Shown in pieces: positions 18,175 through 26,366 of a stretch of 64,000 nt of DNA. The position numbers were made by a program, and so were the translations under genes. Location: assembly GCF_001400735.1 (NCBI RefSeq), contig NZ_LJPW01000140.1:1-64000 (forward strand), given 5' to 3'. Each line of letters starts with the position of its first letter. Within the stretch, counting starts at the first letter, position 1. Under the pieces are notes generated by a model that was not told where the DNA came from, searched no databases, and worked only from the letters and a program-made list of their open reading frames with translations. This DNA is from Pseudomonas caricapapayae. GTDB lineage: Bacteria; Pseudomonadota; Gammaproteobacteria; Pseudomonadales; Pseudomonadaceae.

Positions 18175-19191
18175 ATGGGCACTCATGCCAGGATCGTGAA
18201 CATAGAATATGAACTGCCTGTTCATTCGCTGGACAATGAAACGCTGGCGCGCGAATTTCCCGAGTGGGATGTCGAGAAGATCTTCTCGAAGACCGGTATT
18301 GGCGAGCGGCATATCATCGACAAGGATGAAACGGCCTCCGACCTGGCCTACCGGGCCTGCGAGAAGTTGTTTCTTGACGGGACTGTTCAGCGCAGCGAAA
18401 TAGATGCGTTGATTTACTGCACGCAAAGTCCGGATTACGTATTGCCCGCCACCGCCTGCATTCTGCAGCACCGCTTGCAGCTCCCCACCCACTGCGCTGC
18501 CTTCGACTTCAATCAGGGATGTTCAGGCTATATTTACGGGCTTGGCATCGCCAAGGGGCTGATCGAGTCGGGGCAATGCCGGAATGTATTGCTGGTGACG
18601 GCGGAAACCTACAGCCGCTACATTCATCCGCAGGACAAAAGTGTTCGTACTCTTTTCGGTGATGCTGCGGCCGTGACGCTGCTGAGCGCAACCGAGGGCG
18701 GGCCTTTTCTGGAGCGTTTCCGTTATGGCAGTGATGGCTCCGGGGCCGAAAACCTGATTGTGCCGATTGGCGGCGCGCGAAGACCGTCAGCAGAGAACCT
18801 TCAGCCTGCCGAGTACCAGGATGACAGTGGCAATGTTCGTACCGATGCCAACCTGTACATGAATGGCCCGGCGATTTTCGAGTTCTCGATGACGCGCGTA
18901 CCGCAGCTGTTCGCTTCGTTGTTCGATGACGGGCTGGATGTGGCCGATGTTGATCTGTTCGTATTTCACCAGGCCAATCACTTCATGCTGGATGCACTGC
19001 GCCGGCGTTTGAAGTTACCGGTCGAGAAGTTCGTTTCCGCCTTCCAGCACTGTGGCAATACGGTGTCGTGCACCATTCCTATTGCGCTGAAAGAGTCCTT
19101 GAATCGAGGGACGCTCAAACCGGGTGACCGGGTTGCCGCGGTGGGGTTCGGGGTGGGCTATTCGTGGGGGGCGTGCGTCATTCGCTGGTGA
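18175..19191 (+). CDS. KAS III-like 3-oxoacyl-ACP synthase of the glycan cassette
   Basis: A 338-residue thiolase-fold enzyme with the complete FabH triad: Cys116 in FNQGCSGY, His265 in FHQAN and Asn295 in HCGNTVS. It should condense an acyl-CoA with malonyl-ACP to make 3-oxoacyl-ACP. With the ketoreductase and carrier protein beside it, this makes a small dedicated acyl factory giving a 3-hydroxyacyl donor. The ATG at 18175 is the only start that keeps the family N-terminus; the longer frame upstream overlaps the acyltransferase in another phase. A second, divergent KAS III lies at 54416. Confidence 0.87.
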   Translation: MGTHARIVNIEYELPVHSLDNETLAREFPEWDVEKIFSKTGIGERHIIDKDETASDLAYRACEKLFLDGTVQRSEIDALIYCTQSPDYVLPATACILQHRLQLPTHCAAFDFNQGCSGYIYGLGIAKGLIESGQCRNVLLVTAETYSRYIHPQDKSVRTLFGDAAAVTLLSATEGGPFLERFRYGSDGSGAENLIVPIGGARRPSAENLQPAEYQDDSGNVRTDANLYMNGPAIFEFSMTRVPQLFASLFDDGLDVADVDLFVFHQANHFMLDALRRRLKLPVEKFVSAFQHCGNTVSCTIPIALKESLNRGTLKPGDRVAAVGFGVGYSWGACVIRW

Positions 19192-19198
19192 GCAACAC

Positions 19199-19234
19199 CG
19201 ATGCTCTGCGCCACAGCCCGGACGCAGAGCATCG
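19199..19234. terminator. Bidirectional hairpin between KAS III and the glycosyltransferase
   Basis: Perfect 12-base arms CGATGCTCTGCG and CGCAGAGCATCG around a 12-base loop, placed between two convergent genes 8 bases after the KAS III stop and 13 bases before the other. No strong T-run, but position and stem length suit a shared terminator. Confidence 0.7.
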
Positions 19235-19246
19235 CTCTTCCCCTGA

Positions 19247-22200
19247 TTAACCCTTCAGCCAGGCATCGTGCCAGGCTTGCAAGTGATCGGCCTCAAGCAT
19301 CCAGTTATCGATGACTGCCTGCCGCAAGGCATCGCCCCTGCGTGCACATTCACCCATCTGCTCGATGTGTTCCTCGATGGCGCTGATCCAGGCATCCGTT
19401 TCGTTTGTAACCCGAGTGACTGGCAAGCCTTCAGGAACGCCCAGCACATCACTGCAGATGGCTGCAAAACCACAGGCGCCGAACTCCAGCAAGGCCAACG
19501 GGCTTTTGCTCCGGTTGATCAGGTTCGACTCGGCCGGCACCAGCACCAGATCCAGATTCAGACTGGCTAAAGCCTGTGGGAACAATGTGCCCTCCACTGG
19601 CGAACGCAATTCATGGATGTAAGGGCGCAGCCAGCGTGTGCACGGTCCCATGACGACCCATTCAACACGGTCTGCCAGTGTTTTGATGACTTCTGACAGA
19701 ACCAGCAGGTCACCCGTTTGTGCCGCCGTGCCTACCCAACCCACACGGGGTCTGGGTCGAGTCTGGCGCTGGCCTTGCAGAGTGAGCCAGGGATCAGGCG
19801 CGAGCCGGGTTTCGACGACCTGCACATCCGGATGCGAATCTGCCAGCAGTTCGGCCAGCGCCTGGGTCGGTACGGTTACCCGGTCGGCTCGAGCCAGCCC
19901 ATGATGCAGATACGCCTGCACTGTGGCGAGCGGTGCAGCGCTCTTGTCGATTTCAGCGTAGGCCGGGTACTCCGGCAGGTCGTAGACCACCCGTGCATTG
20001 GTATGGTCCTTGATCGCATTGATGCTGGCGATCAGGCTTTCGTTGACCGGCCCCTGAATGACGACCGCGTCCGGGCTGAGCCTGGCGATCTCCACGAACG
20101 GAAGCGGCATGCGGCTGATGATGCTGTCTATCTTGCATTCGGCACGCAGGCTTTGCAGCACAGCACTGATGCGATTGCCGGCAGACGTGTGATTGCAGGG
20201 CTGAGCGAGGACCACGGGGAGTGGGCGGTGGGTCAATGGCCGCCAGCTCAATTCGGGGTTGCTCTGTGGCGCAAAGCTATTGGCCAGGTCCAGATTGCTG
20301 TTGTACGCAGGGTCCCAGGCCATGTAGTGCAGCCAGCGGTGGGAAAGCGCACGCGTTGCGAAATCCAGCGCTTCGGCGTCGCTCTGTGCGTTGTCCGGGC
20401 GCAGCGCAACGATGGCGTGCGGCGTCCAGACCACCATATGCCCGGTGCTGCGTGCCTTCAGGCAAAGGTCCACGTCATTGAAGTGCTGGGGGAACAAGTG
20501 TTCGTCCAGGCCTTGTACTTCTTCATGCAGCGACTTGCGGATCATCAGGCACGATCCGCTCACGGCACTGTAGTTCTGATCTGTTTCCAGGCGTTGTGCG
20601 TCGCTGGCGGAAGCTGCGATATCGCGGGCAGTGACGGCGTCGGCGGTGCCATTGAGGCCGACGATGATCCCGGCCTGTACGACGTTGCCATCCGTCGAAA
20701 TGAGTTTCGCACCGACAACTCCCACTTCAGGGCGCAGTGCGTGGTTGAGCAGGTGGTTGAGCCAGTCCTGCTGGATGATCAGGGCGTGGCAGTCGAGCAT
20801 CAGCAGATAGTCGCCCAGTGCGTGTCCGGAGGCGGAATTGAGCAGCGCCGACGGGCTCAATGTCTGCTCGTGGCGAACGATGCGGATCCGCTCCGACTGC
20901 ATCGAGTCGATGGTCGCCAGCCATTCGCTGGTCTGCGCCGACTGGCTGTTGTTGTCGCAGATCAGAATTTCATAGAACGGATACGTCGTGTTTTCCAGAA
21001 TGCTCTCTACGCAGGGCAACAGTGTCTCCAGTTGATCCTGTGAGGTCACCAGAATGGAAACCAGAGGCTGATCGGCATGGCCGTAGTCGATTCGGTAATG
21101 CCCCGACTCCAGTGCATGCACCTGACTGTCGGCGTAGCCACGCGTGTGCAGATGGCGTTGCACGGTGCGGGCCTGATCATAGTTGTCCTGCGCCTGCCAT
21201 AGTGGCGAGATGATGATCGGCTCGGGAGAGTGCACAAATTCGGTAAAGCCCGAGTCCTCGATCATGCGCAGGATCAAATCGAGCTCGATGGCCTGCGCGT
21301 GCCCCGGATCGAAACCGCCCACTGCCAGGGCTTTTTCGCGGTTGAACAGCCAGTTGCGGCTGGTTGCCATCGGGCAGCTCAGCAGGTAGTCCAGACTGAA
21401 GTCCGGGCGAAAGGCCAGATGGGCACCTGCCTGTGCATGCAGGGTCACTTCGTCGCCGAACACGGCACAGGCCTGGGGCGCTTCGATCATTTTCATCACG
21501 GCACACAGCAGGCCGCTCTGGGTAAAGGTTGTACCTGCATCGACCAGGATCCACCAGGCGTGGTCGTTTTCCTGCATCAGTTCGTTGATGACTGTTGCGC
21601 GGCTGTCCACGCTGGCATCCCGCCAGGGCAATTGGGCTTGCAATGGGGTCTGCTGGTCCCTGTCATAGTCGGCAAGGACAAAAACCTTGAGCCTGTCGAG
21701 CAGCGGCGCATCGGACGCCAGGCTTTGCAGCGTGCTCAGCACGCCCTCGGGTTGTTGATTGAAGTCCGACACGACAATCGCAATCGCAGGGCCGCCGTTG
21801 TGTTGTTGCAGGTGCTCATTGAGGAGCGCGTGCTGAGCAGGTGACGGGCGGCGATGGCCAAGCCAGCCGGCGACACGGGTGTTGCGAACGGTGGCTTCCG
21901 GCCTTCTGTCGAAGTAGGCCAGCAGGTCCATTTCCTGAATACTGTCGCGTTGTGACAGTGGAGCTACCTTGACCTTGCCATTAAGCTCGTCAGGCCTCAC
22001 CCAGCCCAGTTCTGCGGGGATGCGACTGAAGTTGGCGTGACCTTCGCGAGGCAGGGTCGGGTCTTTTCTGAATGCCTCGCTGCTCTGCTGGTCCGAAACA
22101 CGGAAATAGGACAGCGGGCGGGCAAGCATTGCCAGATTGCCATGACGCAAGAGCTTTGCGTACATGGCCAGATCACCCAGCCCCCAGATCAGCACCTGCT

Positions 22201-22768
22201 GCAAAGACATGATGTCTTGCCCGAATGCCAATAGATCGTCACGACGGCACATGACTGCACTAGGCTCGCCGACGAAGTTGATCGGGTGTCTGGCCAGAAA
22301 GGACACCAGCTCCGGGCCGTTCAACACAACGTTTTTGCCAAATGGGTAGGCGGTGTAGATATTGTCCGCCAGCAGAGCACCGTCGGCGTCGATCCTTTTT
22401 CTGGTCGCTGAAACGACTTTGATGTCGGGACTGTCATGCATGACATCGAACATCAGCCGCACGCAGTCCGGCAGAAGGATGTCATCGTCGTAGAGAAACT
22501 TGATGTAATCGCCACGCGCACGAGCTATTGCATGTGCAATGTTGTGAGGTTCGCCCAGCGGCGTTGCGTTTTTGAAATAGTGAATGGGCCAGCGGCTGTC
22601 CGGGCTGAGCTTTTCGACAATCAGCTTGATCCCGTCGTCCCGGCAGTCGTCGGTGACGATGATCTCGACGTCGTCGTGGTTCTGGCGCAGCGCGCTGGCA
22701 AGCGCCGCTTCGAAGAAAGCCGGTTTGTAAGCGGGGATGACAATACTGACCAGGCGTGAAGGGCTCAT
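19247..22768 (-). CDS. vioT: Very large multidomain glycosyltransferase (VioT-like)
   Basis: A cytoplasmic 1173-residue protein built from several transferase modules: an N-terminal GT2 domain (about 5-230; VSIVIPAYKPAFF, with acidic DDD in FLYDDDILLP), a middle degenerate GT-like segment (about 340-560), a second GT2 domain (about 565-800; LVSILVTSQDQ) and a C-terminal GT4-like domain (about 1000-1165; RPRVGWVGTAAQ). It is paralogous to Fgt1 and Fgt2: all share the phrase RPEVGxVG in the second GT2 domain. In pv. tabaci a transferase of this cassette adds modified viosamine to the flagellin glycan; this gene is the candidate. It ends the leftward arm. Confidence 0.85.
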   Translation of the reverse strand: MSPSRLVSIVIPAYKPAFFEAALASALRQNHDDVEIIVTDDCRDDGIKLIVEKLSPDSRWPIHYFKNATPLGEPHNIAHAIARARGDYIKFLYDDDILLPDCVRLMFDVMHDSPDIKVVSATRKRIDADGALLADNIYTAYPFGKNVVLNGPELVSFLARHPINFVGEPSAVMCRRDDLLAFGQDIMSLQQVLIWGLGDLAMYAKLLRHGNLAMLARPLSYFRVSDQQSSEAFRKDPTLPREGHANFSRIPAELGWVRPDELNGKVKVAPLSQRDSIQEMDLLAYFDRRPEATVRNTRVAGWLGHRRPSPAQHALLNEHLQQHNGGPAIAIVVSDFNQQPEGVLSTLQSLASDAPLLDRLKVFVLADYDRDQQTPLQAQLPWRDASVDSRATVINELMQENDHAWWILVDAGTTFTQSGLLCAVMKMIEAPQACAVFGDEVTLHAQAGAHLAFRPDFSLDYLLSCPMATSRNWLFNREKALAVGGFDPGHAQAIELDLILRMIEDSGFTEFVHSPEPIIISPLWQAQDNYDQARTVQRHLHTRGYADSQVHALESGHYRIDYGHADQPLVSILVTSQDQLETLLPCVESILENTTYPFYEILICDNNSQSAQTSEWLATIDSMQSERIRIVRHEQTLSPSALLNSASGHALGDYLLMLDCHALIIQQDWLNHLLNHALRPEVGVVGAKLISTDGNVVQAGIIVGLNGTADAVTARDIAASASDAQRLETDQNYSAVSGSCLMIRKSLHEEVQGLDEHLFPQHFNDVDLCLKARSTGHMVVWTPHAIVALRPDNAQSDAEALDFATRALSHRWLHYMAWDPAYNSNLDLANSFAPQSNPELSWRPLTHRPLPVVLAQPCNHTSAGNRISAVLQSLRAECKIDSIISRMPLPFVEIARLSPDAVVIQGPVNESLIASINAIKDHTNARVVYDLPEYPAYAEIDKSAAPLATVQAYLHHGLARADRVTVPTQALAELLADSHPDVQVVETRLAPDPWLTLQGQRQTRPRPRVGWVGTAAQTGDLLVLSEVIKTLADRVEWVVMGPCTRWLRPYIHELRSPVEGTLFPQALASLNLDLVLVPAESNLINRSKSPLALLEFGACGFAAICSDVLGVPEGLPVTRVTNETDAWISAIEEHIEQMGECARRGDALRQAVIDNWMLEADHLQAWHDAWLKG

Positions 22769-22842
22769 CGCAATACCACTTTTGAAAAAGTTTTAAAAAC
22801 CAACCGGACAACGCAGCCGGCGTCCATGACCTGCAGTTGCCG

Positions 22843-23568
22843 TCAGGCTTTTCGGCCGATGTACAGAACCGACTGTTCTGTAATGCCGTGCTGCTTGAAG
22901 ATGCCTTCGCCGAATGCCTGCGAACCGAGGGCATCGACGTCGAAGCCTGCCTGTATCAGGCGGGACTGAAAGTCATGTTTGGCATACATCCGCACATGAT
23001 CGTCCTGACCGAAGCGCGCCCAGCGCTCGTCGACGCTTGGCTCATCCGGGTCTTCTTCTGTTTCGGTGGCGGTCAGCAGGATGGGCACCATCAGGATGGC
23101 AGAGCCGCCCTTGGCCAGTACCCGAAACAGCTCGGACATGGCCTTGCGGTCATCTGGTACGTGCTCAAGTACGTGCGAGCACACGATGAAATCGAAAGAC
23201 TCGTCGGCATACATGTGCATGTCCATGATGTCGACCACGTCATCGGCCAGCGGCGAGAACAGGTCGGCCGAACGATAGCGGGCGTTGGGCAGGCTGCGCA
23301 GGAACCTTGAAAGCACAACTGCCGGCGCGATATCGAGGATGCGCAATGGTTTGCCTGGCGGGTTGTTCAGCATGTGCATCGCGTACAGCGCATAAAGCCG
23401 GTCGCGATCCGATGCCACGCATTCGGGGCAGCTGTACTGCGCAACGTTCAGGGTTTCGAAATCTTCAATGCAGTAGTGGACGTTGAGGCGGTGGAGGATT
23501 TCCAGGTGGCTTCTGCCCAACGGATAGAAGTTTGGAAAACGACAGGAGCAGACCGGGCACGTTCGCAT
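22843..23568 (-). CDS. SAM-dependent methyltransferase with Cys-rich N-terminus
   Basis: A 241-residue class I methyltransferase. The SAM-binding region shows LRILDIAPA and the post-core VCSHVLEHVPDD typical of the UbiE/Methyltransf_11 group. Ahead of it are paired cysteines in RTCPVCSC (4, 7, 9) and SCPECVA (48, 51), suggesting a zinc ribbon. P. syringae flagellin viosamine bears a 2-O-methyl group, so it probably methylates the sugar. Its ATG shares one base with the aminotransferase TAA, which couples translation. Confidence 0.84.
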   Translation of the reverse strand: MRTCPVCSCRFPNFYPLGRSHLEILHRLNVHYCIEDFETLNVAQYSCPECVASDRDRLYALYAMHMLNNPPGKPLRILDIAPAVVLSRFLRSLPNARYRSADLFSPLADDVVDIMDMHMYADESFDFIVCSHVLEHVPDDRKAMSELFRVLAKGGSAILMVPILLTATETEEDPDEPSVDERWARFGQDDHVRMYAKHDFQSRLIQAGFDVDALGSQAFGEGIFKQHGITEQSVLYIGRKA

Positions 23569-24686
23569 TAGCAGTTCTCTTTACTGGCGGTGGCGATCAC
23601 ATTGATGATGCTGTCGAAGGCTTCATCCGTCAGGCTGTCGAAGATCGGCAGGCACAGAATCTGGCTGGACAGACCGGTCGCGACGCGCAGGCGTTCAGGT
23701 TTGGCCGAGTCAAGGCCGCGGTACATGGGAAATGTGGAAATGAGCGGGTAAAAATAGCGGCGCGCAAGGATGTCATGGTCGCGAAACCGCTGATAAAGGT
23801 CATCGCGGGAAATCGCAAAGTCTTCGGTCACCAGTACCGGAAAATACGAGTAATTGTGTTTTTCGGTGCTTTTCCAGAGAATTTTCAGCCCCGGGATTGT
23901 TGCCAGGGCGTCGCGATAGCGTTCGTCGATACGTTGCCGCTTGAGAAGCGCTTCATCGATGTACTTCAGCTGAAGCAGACCGAATGCGGCGTTGATTTCA
24001 CTCATTTTGCCGTTGATCCCCGGCGCAACCACGGTGACTTCGTCGGCGAAGCCGAAGTTCTTCAGGTAATCGATGCGTTGCTTGGTCTTGGCATCCGGGC
24101 TGATGATCGCCCCGCCTTCGAACGTGTTGAACACTTTGGTGGCGTGAAAGCTCAGCACCGACAGATCACCATGATTCAACAGGCTCTGGCCGCGATGCTG
24201 CACACCGAACGCGTGAGCGGCATCGTAGATGACCTTCAGGCCATAGCGGTCGGCGATCTGCTGGATCCGGTCCACGTCGCATGGAATGCCGTAGCAATGT
24301 ACGGGCATGATCGCCGTGGTTGCCGGGGTGATGGCTTCTTCGATGCGGTCCGGGTCCAGGTTGTAAGTGCCCGGATCGATGTCGACAAACACGGGCGTCA
24401 GGCTATTCCAGAGCAACGAATGGGCAGTCGCCACGAAGGAGTAGGGCGTGGTGATGACCTCGCCCTTGATGCGCAGCGCCTGAATGGCGGTCATCAACGC
24501 CAGGGTGCCATTGGAAAACAGCGAGAGGTGCTGCACGCCCAGATACTCGGCCAGCTCCTTTTCGAGTTGCTGGTGAAACGGGCCGCCATTGGTGAGCTGG
24601 CGGCTTTCCCATATGTGTTCGAGATAGGGAATGAACTCCTCCAGAGGCGGTAACAGAGGACGAGTTACGGGAATCGGTGCGCTCAT
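23568..24686 (-). CDS. vioA: DegT/DnrJ/EryC1 sugar aminotransferase (VioA-like)
   Basis: A 372-residue PLP enzyme. The Schiff-base Lys is in SFHATKVFNTFEGG (about Lys184), with the cofactor Asp in VIYDAAHAFG and the substrate loop TPYSFVATAH. Family members aminate 4-keto-6-deoxy-hexose nucleotides. With a PglD-like acyltransferase, methyltransferase and flagellin transferase nearby, the best match is dTDP-4-amino-4,6-dideoxyglucose (viosamine) aminotransferase. The starting dTDP-4-keto-6-deoxyglucose would come from RmlA and RmlB encoded elsewhere. It is the first gene of the leftward arm, with a sigma-54 motif upstream. Confidence 0.87.
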   Translation of the reverse strand: MSAPIPVTRPLLPPLEEFIPYLEHIWESRQLTNGGPFHQQLEKELAEYLGVQHLSLFSNGTLALMTAIQALRIKGEVITTPYSFVATAHSLLWNSLTPVFVDIDPGTYNLDPDRIEEAITPATTAIMPVHCYGIPCDVDRIQQIADRYGLKVIYDAAHAFGVQHRGQSLLNHGDLSVLSFHATKVFNTFEGGAIISPDAKTKQRIDYLKNFGFADEVTVVAPGINGKMSEINAAFGLLQLKYIDEALLKRQRIDERYRDALATIPGLKILWKSTEKHNYSYFPVLVTEDFAISRDDLYQRFRDHDILARRYFYPLISTFPMYRGLDSAKPERLRVATGLSSQILCLPIFDSLTDEAFDSIINVIATASKENC

Positions 24687-24752
24687 GGAGGCTTCTCTGC
24701 TCGTGTTTTATCCGATTGCGGTTCGAAAGGGCATTTGCTTCAAGCGCTTCCC

Positions 24753-24768
24753 TGCAAGGAGGCCGCCA
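24753..24768 (-). promoter_or_regulatory. Sigma-54 promoter of the vioA-methyltransferase-glycosyltransferase arm
   Basis: On the minus strand TGGCGGCCTCCTTGCA gives GG and GC exactly 10 bases apart, with the canonical TGGC and TTGCA elements. Transcription would start near 24742, about 56 bases before vioA. It is the mirror of the promoter at 16422 for the other arm. Confidence 0.65.
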
Positions 24769-24968
24769 TTGACATAAAAATGACAGTCGAACTGTTGTGA
24801 CCGGGGTACACAGCAAGAACCCGGCCAAGACTGTGTTCGTGGGGTGGCGCGACAGTTGAGTCGTGATGGCCTTCACTAAGTCGTTTCAGTGCTTGATATC
24901 CCGAACGCGCGCTGCGTATTTTGTACGGATTGCCGCCGAGCGGCCTGGACGATGACAAAGGATTGACC

Positions 24969-26312
24969 ATGACACGCAATGGCACCCACTCGCTGGCACA
25001 GGCGCTGATGGGGATTGATGAAGTGGAATGTGTGACCCCGGATTTGAACGGCGTGCCACGCGGCAAGGTGATGACCGCTGCCGGATTTCTGGAGGGAAGG
25101 CGTTTGCAGCTGGCGCGCGGGGTGCTGTTGCAATGCATCATGGGGGGGTATCCACCGGCGCGCTTCTACGGCAGTGATGACGGCGACCTTGCGCTGCTCA
25201 GCGACCCACAGCAGGTTCATCGTCTGCCCTGGAGCGAGCAGCCTCGGGCCCTGGCCATTTGCGATGCAGAAGAGTTGAGTGGCGAGCGTTGCATGCTGTC
25301 GACCCGCACTCAGCTCAAGGCCGTCATTGCCCGTTATGTGGCGCGTGGTTTGGCACCTGTCGTTGCCACCGAACTCGAGTTCTTTGTCTTCGCGCCCAAT
25401 CCCGAGCCGCTTTATCCGTTTGTGCCGCCCACAGGGCTGGACGGACGGCGCGAGCAAGGGCACTCAGCGTTTACTGTGAGCTCCAGCAATGGCTTGCGGC
25501 CTTTTTTTGCCGAGGTCTATGCCTGCATGGCGGCGCTGGGTCTGCCGCGAGACACCGTGATGCATGAGATGGGCGTCAGCCAGTTCGAGATCAATCTGCT
25601 GCATGGTGATCCACTGCTGCTGGCCGACCAGACCTTTCTGTTCAAGCACCTGCTCAAGGAGGTCGCGCTCAGGCACGGGCTGATCGTAGTCTGCATGGCC
25701 AAGCCGCTTGCCCACACGGCGGGCAGTTCGATGCATATTCATCAGAGCGTGGTGGCAACAGCGTCAGGAACCAACGTCTTTACTGACGAGGAGGGAAAAC
25801 CGACTGACACGTTTCGACACTTTATTGCCGGTCAGCAGGCCTGCATGGCTGACTTTACGGCGCTGTTCGCGCCTAACGTGAATTCCTACCAGCGCCTTTG
25901 CCATCCCTATGCCTCGCCCAACAACGCCTGCTGGTCCTACGACAACCGCGCTGCCGGATTACGTATTCCGTCGAGTGCAGCGGCGGCGCGAAGGGTAGAG
26001 AATCGTCTGCCGGGCGCAGACGCCAATCCTTATCTGGCCATTGCCGCGAGCCTCGCAGCCGGGCTGCATGGCATCGAACAGAGACTGGAGCCGACCCCGC
26101 CGATGCAAGGCGAACTGGACGTGCCGGAAGAATTGTCGTTGCCGTGTACCCTGCACGCCGCTCTGGAGCGTCTGAAAAGCAGTCAGTTGGCCAAGGAACT
26201 GTTTGGTCATGAATTCATCGAAGGCTACATCGCGTCGAAGACCCTGGAACTGACCAGTTTTTTTGACGAGATAACCCCCTGGGAACGGCGCGTTCTGGCT
26301 GCTCAGGTTTAA
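24969..26312 (+). CDS. Glutamine synthetase family ligase (gamma-glutamyl-polyamine synthetase type)
   Basis: A 447-residue protein of the GS catalytic fold. Metal-binding Glu residues appear in VVATELEFFVF and in HEMGVSQFEINLLHGD, the ATP/ammonia region in AGSSMHIHQSV, and the PSSAAAARRVENRLPGADANPYL segment follows the GS signature. The N-terminal domain VECVTPDLNGVPRGKVM is that of PuuA/SpuI-like enzymes that couple glutamate to putrescine or other amines, not of GlnA. The start at 24969 has AAAGGA upstream. The MFS gene follows after 54 bases. The exact amine is unknown. A similar enzyme lies near flgMN in P. aeruginosa. Confidence 0.85.
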   Translation: MTRNGTHSLAQALMGIDEVECVTPDLNGVPRGKVMTAAGFLEGRRLQLARGVLLQCIMGGYPPARFYGSDDGDLALLSDPQQVHRLPWSEQPRALAICDAEELSGERCMLSTRTQLKAVIARYVARGLAPVVATELEFFVFAPNPEPLYPFVPPTGLDGRREQGHSAFTVSSSNGLRPFFAEVYACMAALGLPRDTVMHEMGVSQFEINLLHGDPLLLADQTFLFKHLLKEVALRHGLIVVCMAKPLAHTAGSSMHIHQSVVATASGTNVFTDEEGKPTDTFRHFIAGQQACMADFTALFAPNVNSYQRLCHPYASPNNACWSYDNRAAGLRIPSSAAAARRVENRLPGADANPYLAIAASLAAGLHGIEQRLEPTPPMQGELDVPEELSLPCTLHAALERLKSSQLAKELFGHEFIEGYIASKTLELTSFFDEITPWERRVLAAQV

Positions 26313-26366
26313 GAATCGCAGTGTCGGGCTCGCCCAGTCGGGCGACTCCCTATTTTTGGAAAGTTG

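Noticed and set aside
24687-24968. TTGACA at about 24769 as a sigma-70 promoter for the glutamine synthetase-like gene
   Set aside because: No acceptable -10 element at 16-18 bases; left unassigned.
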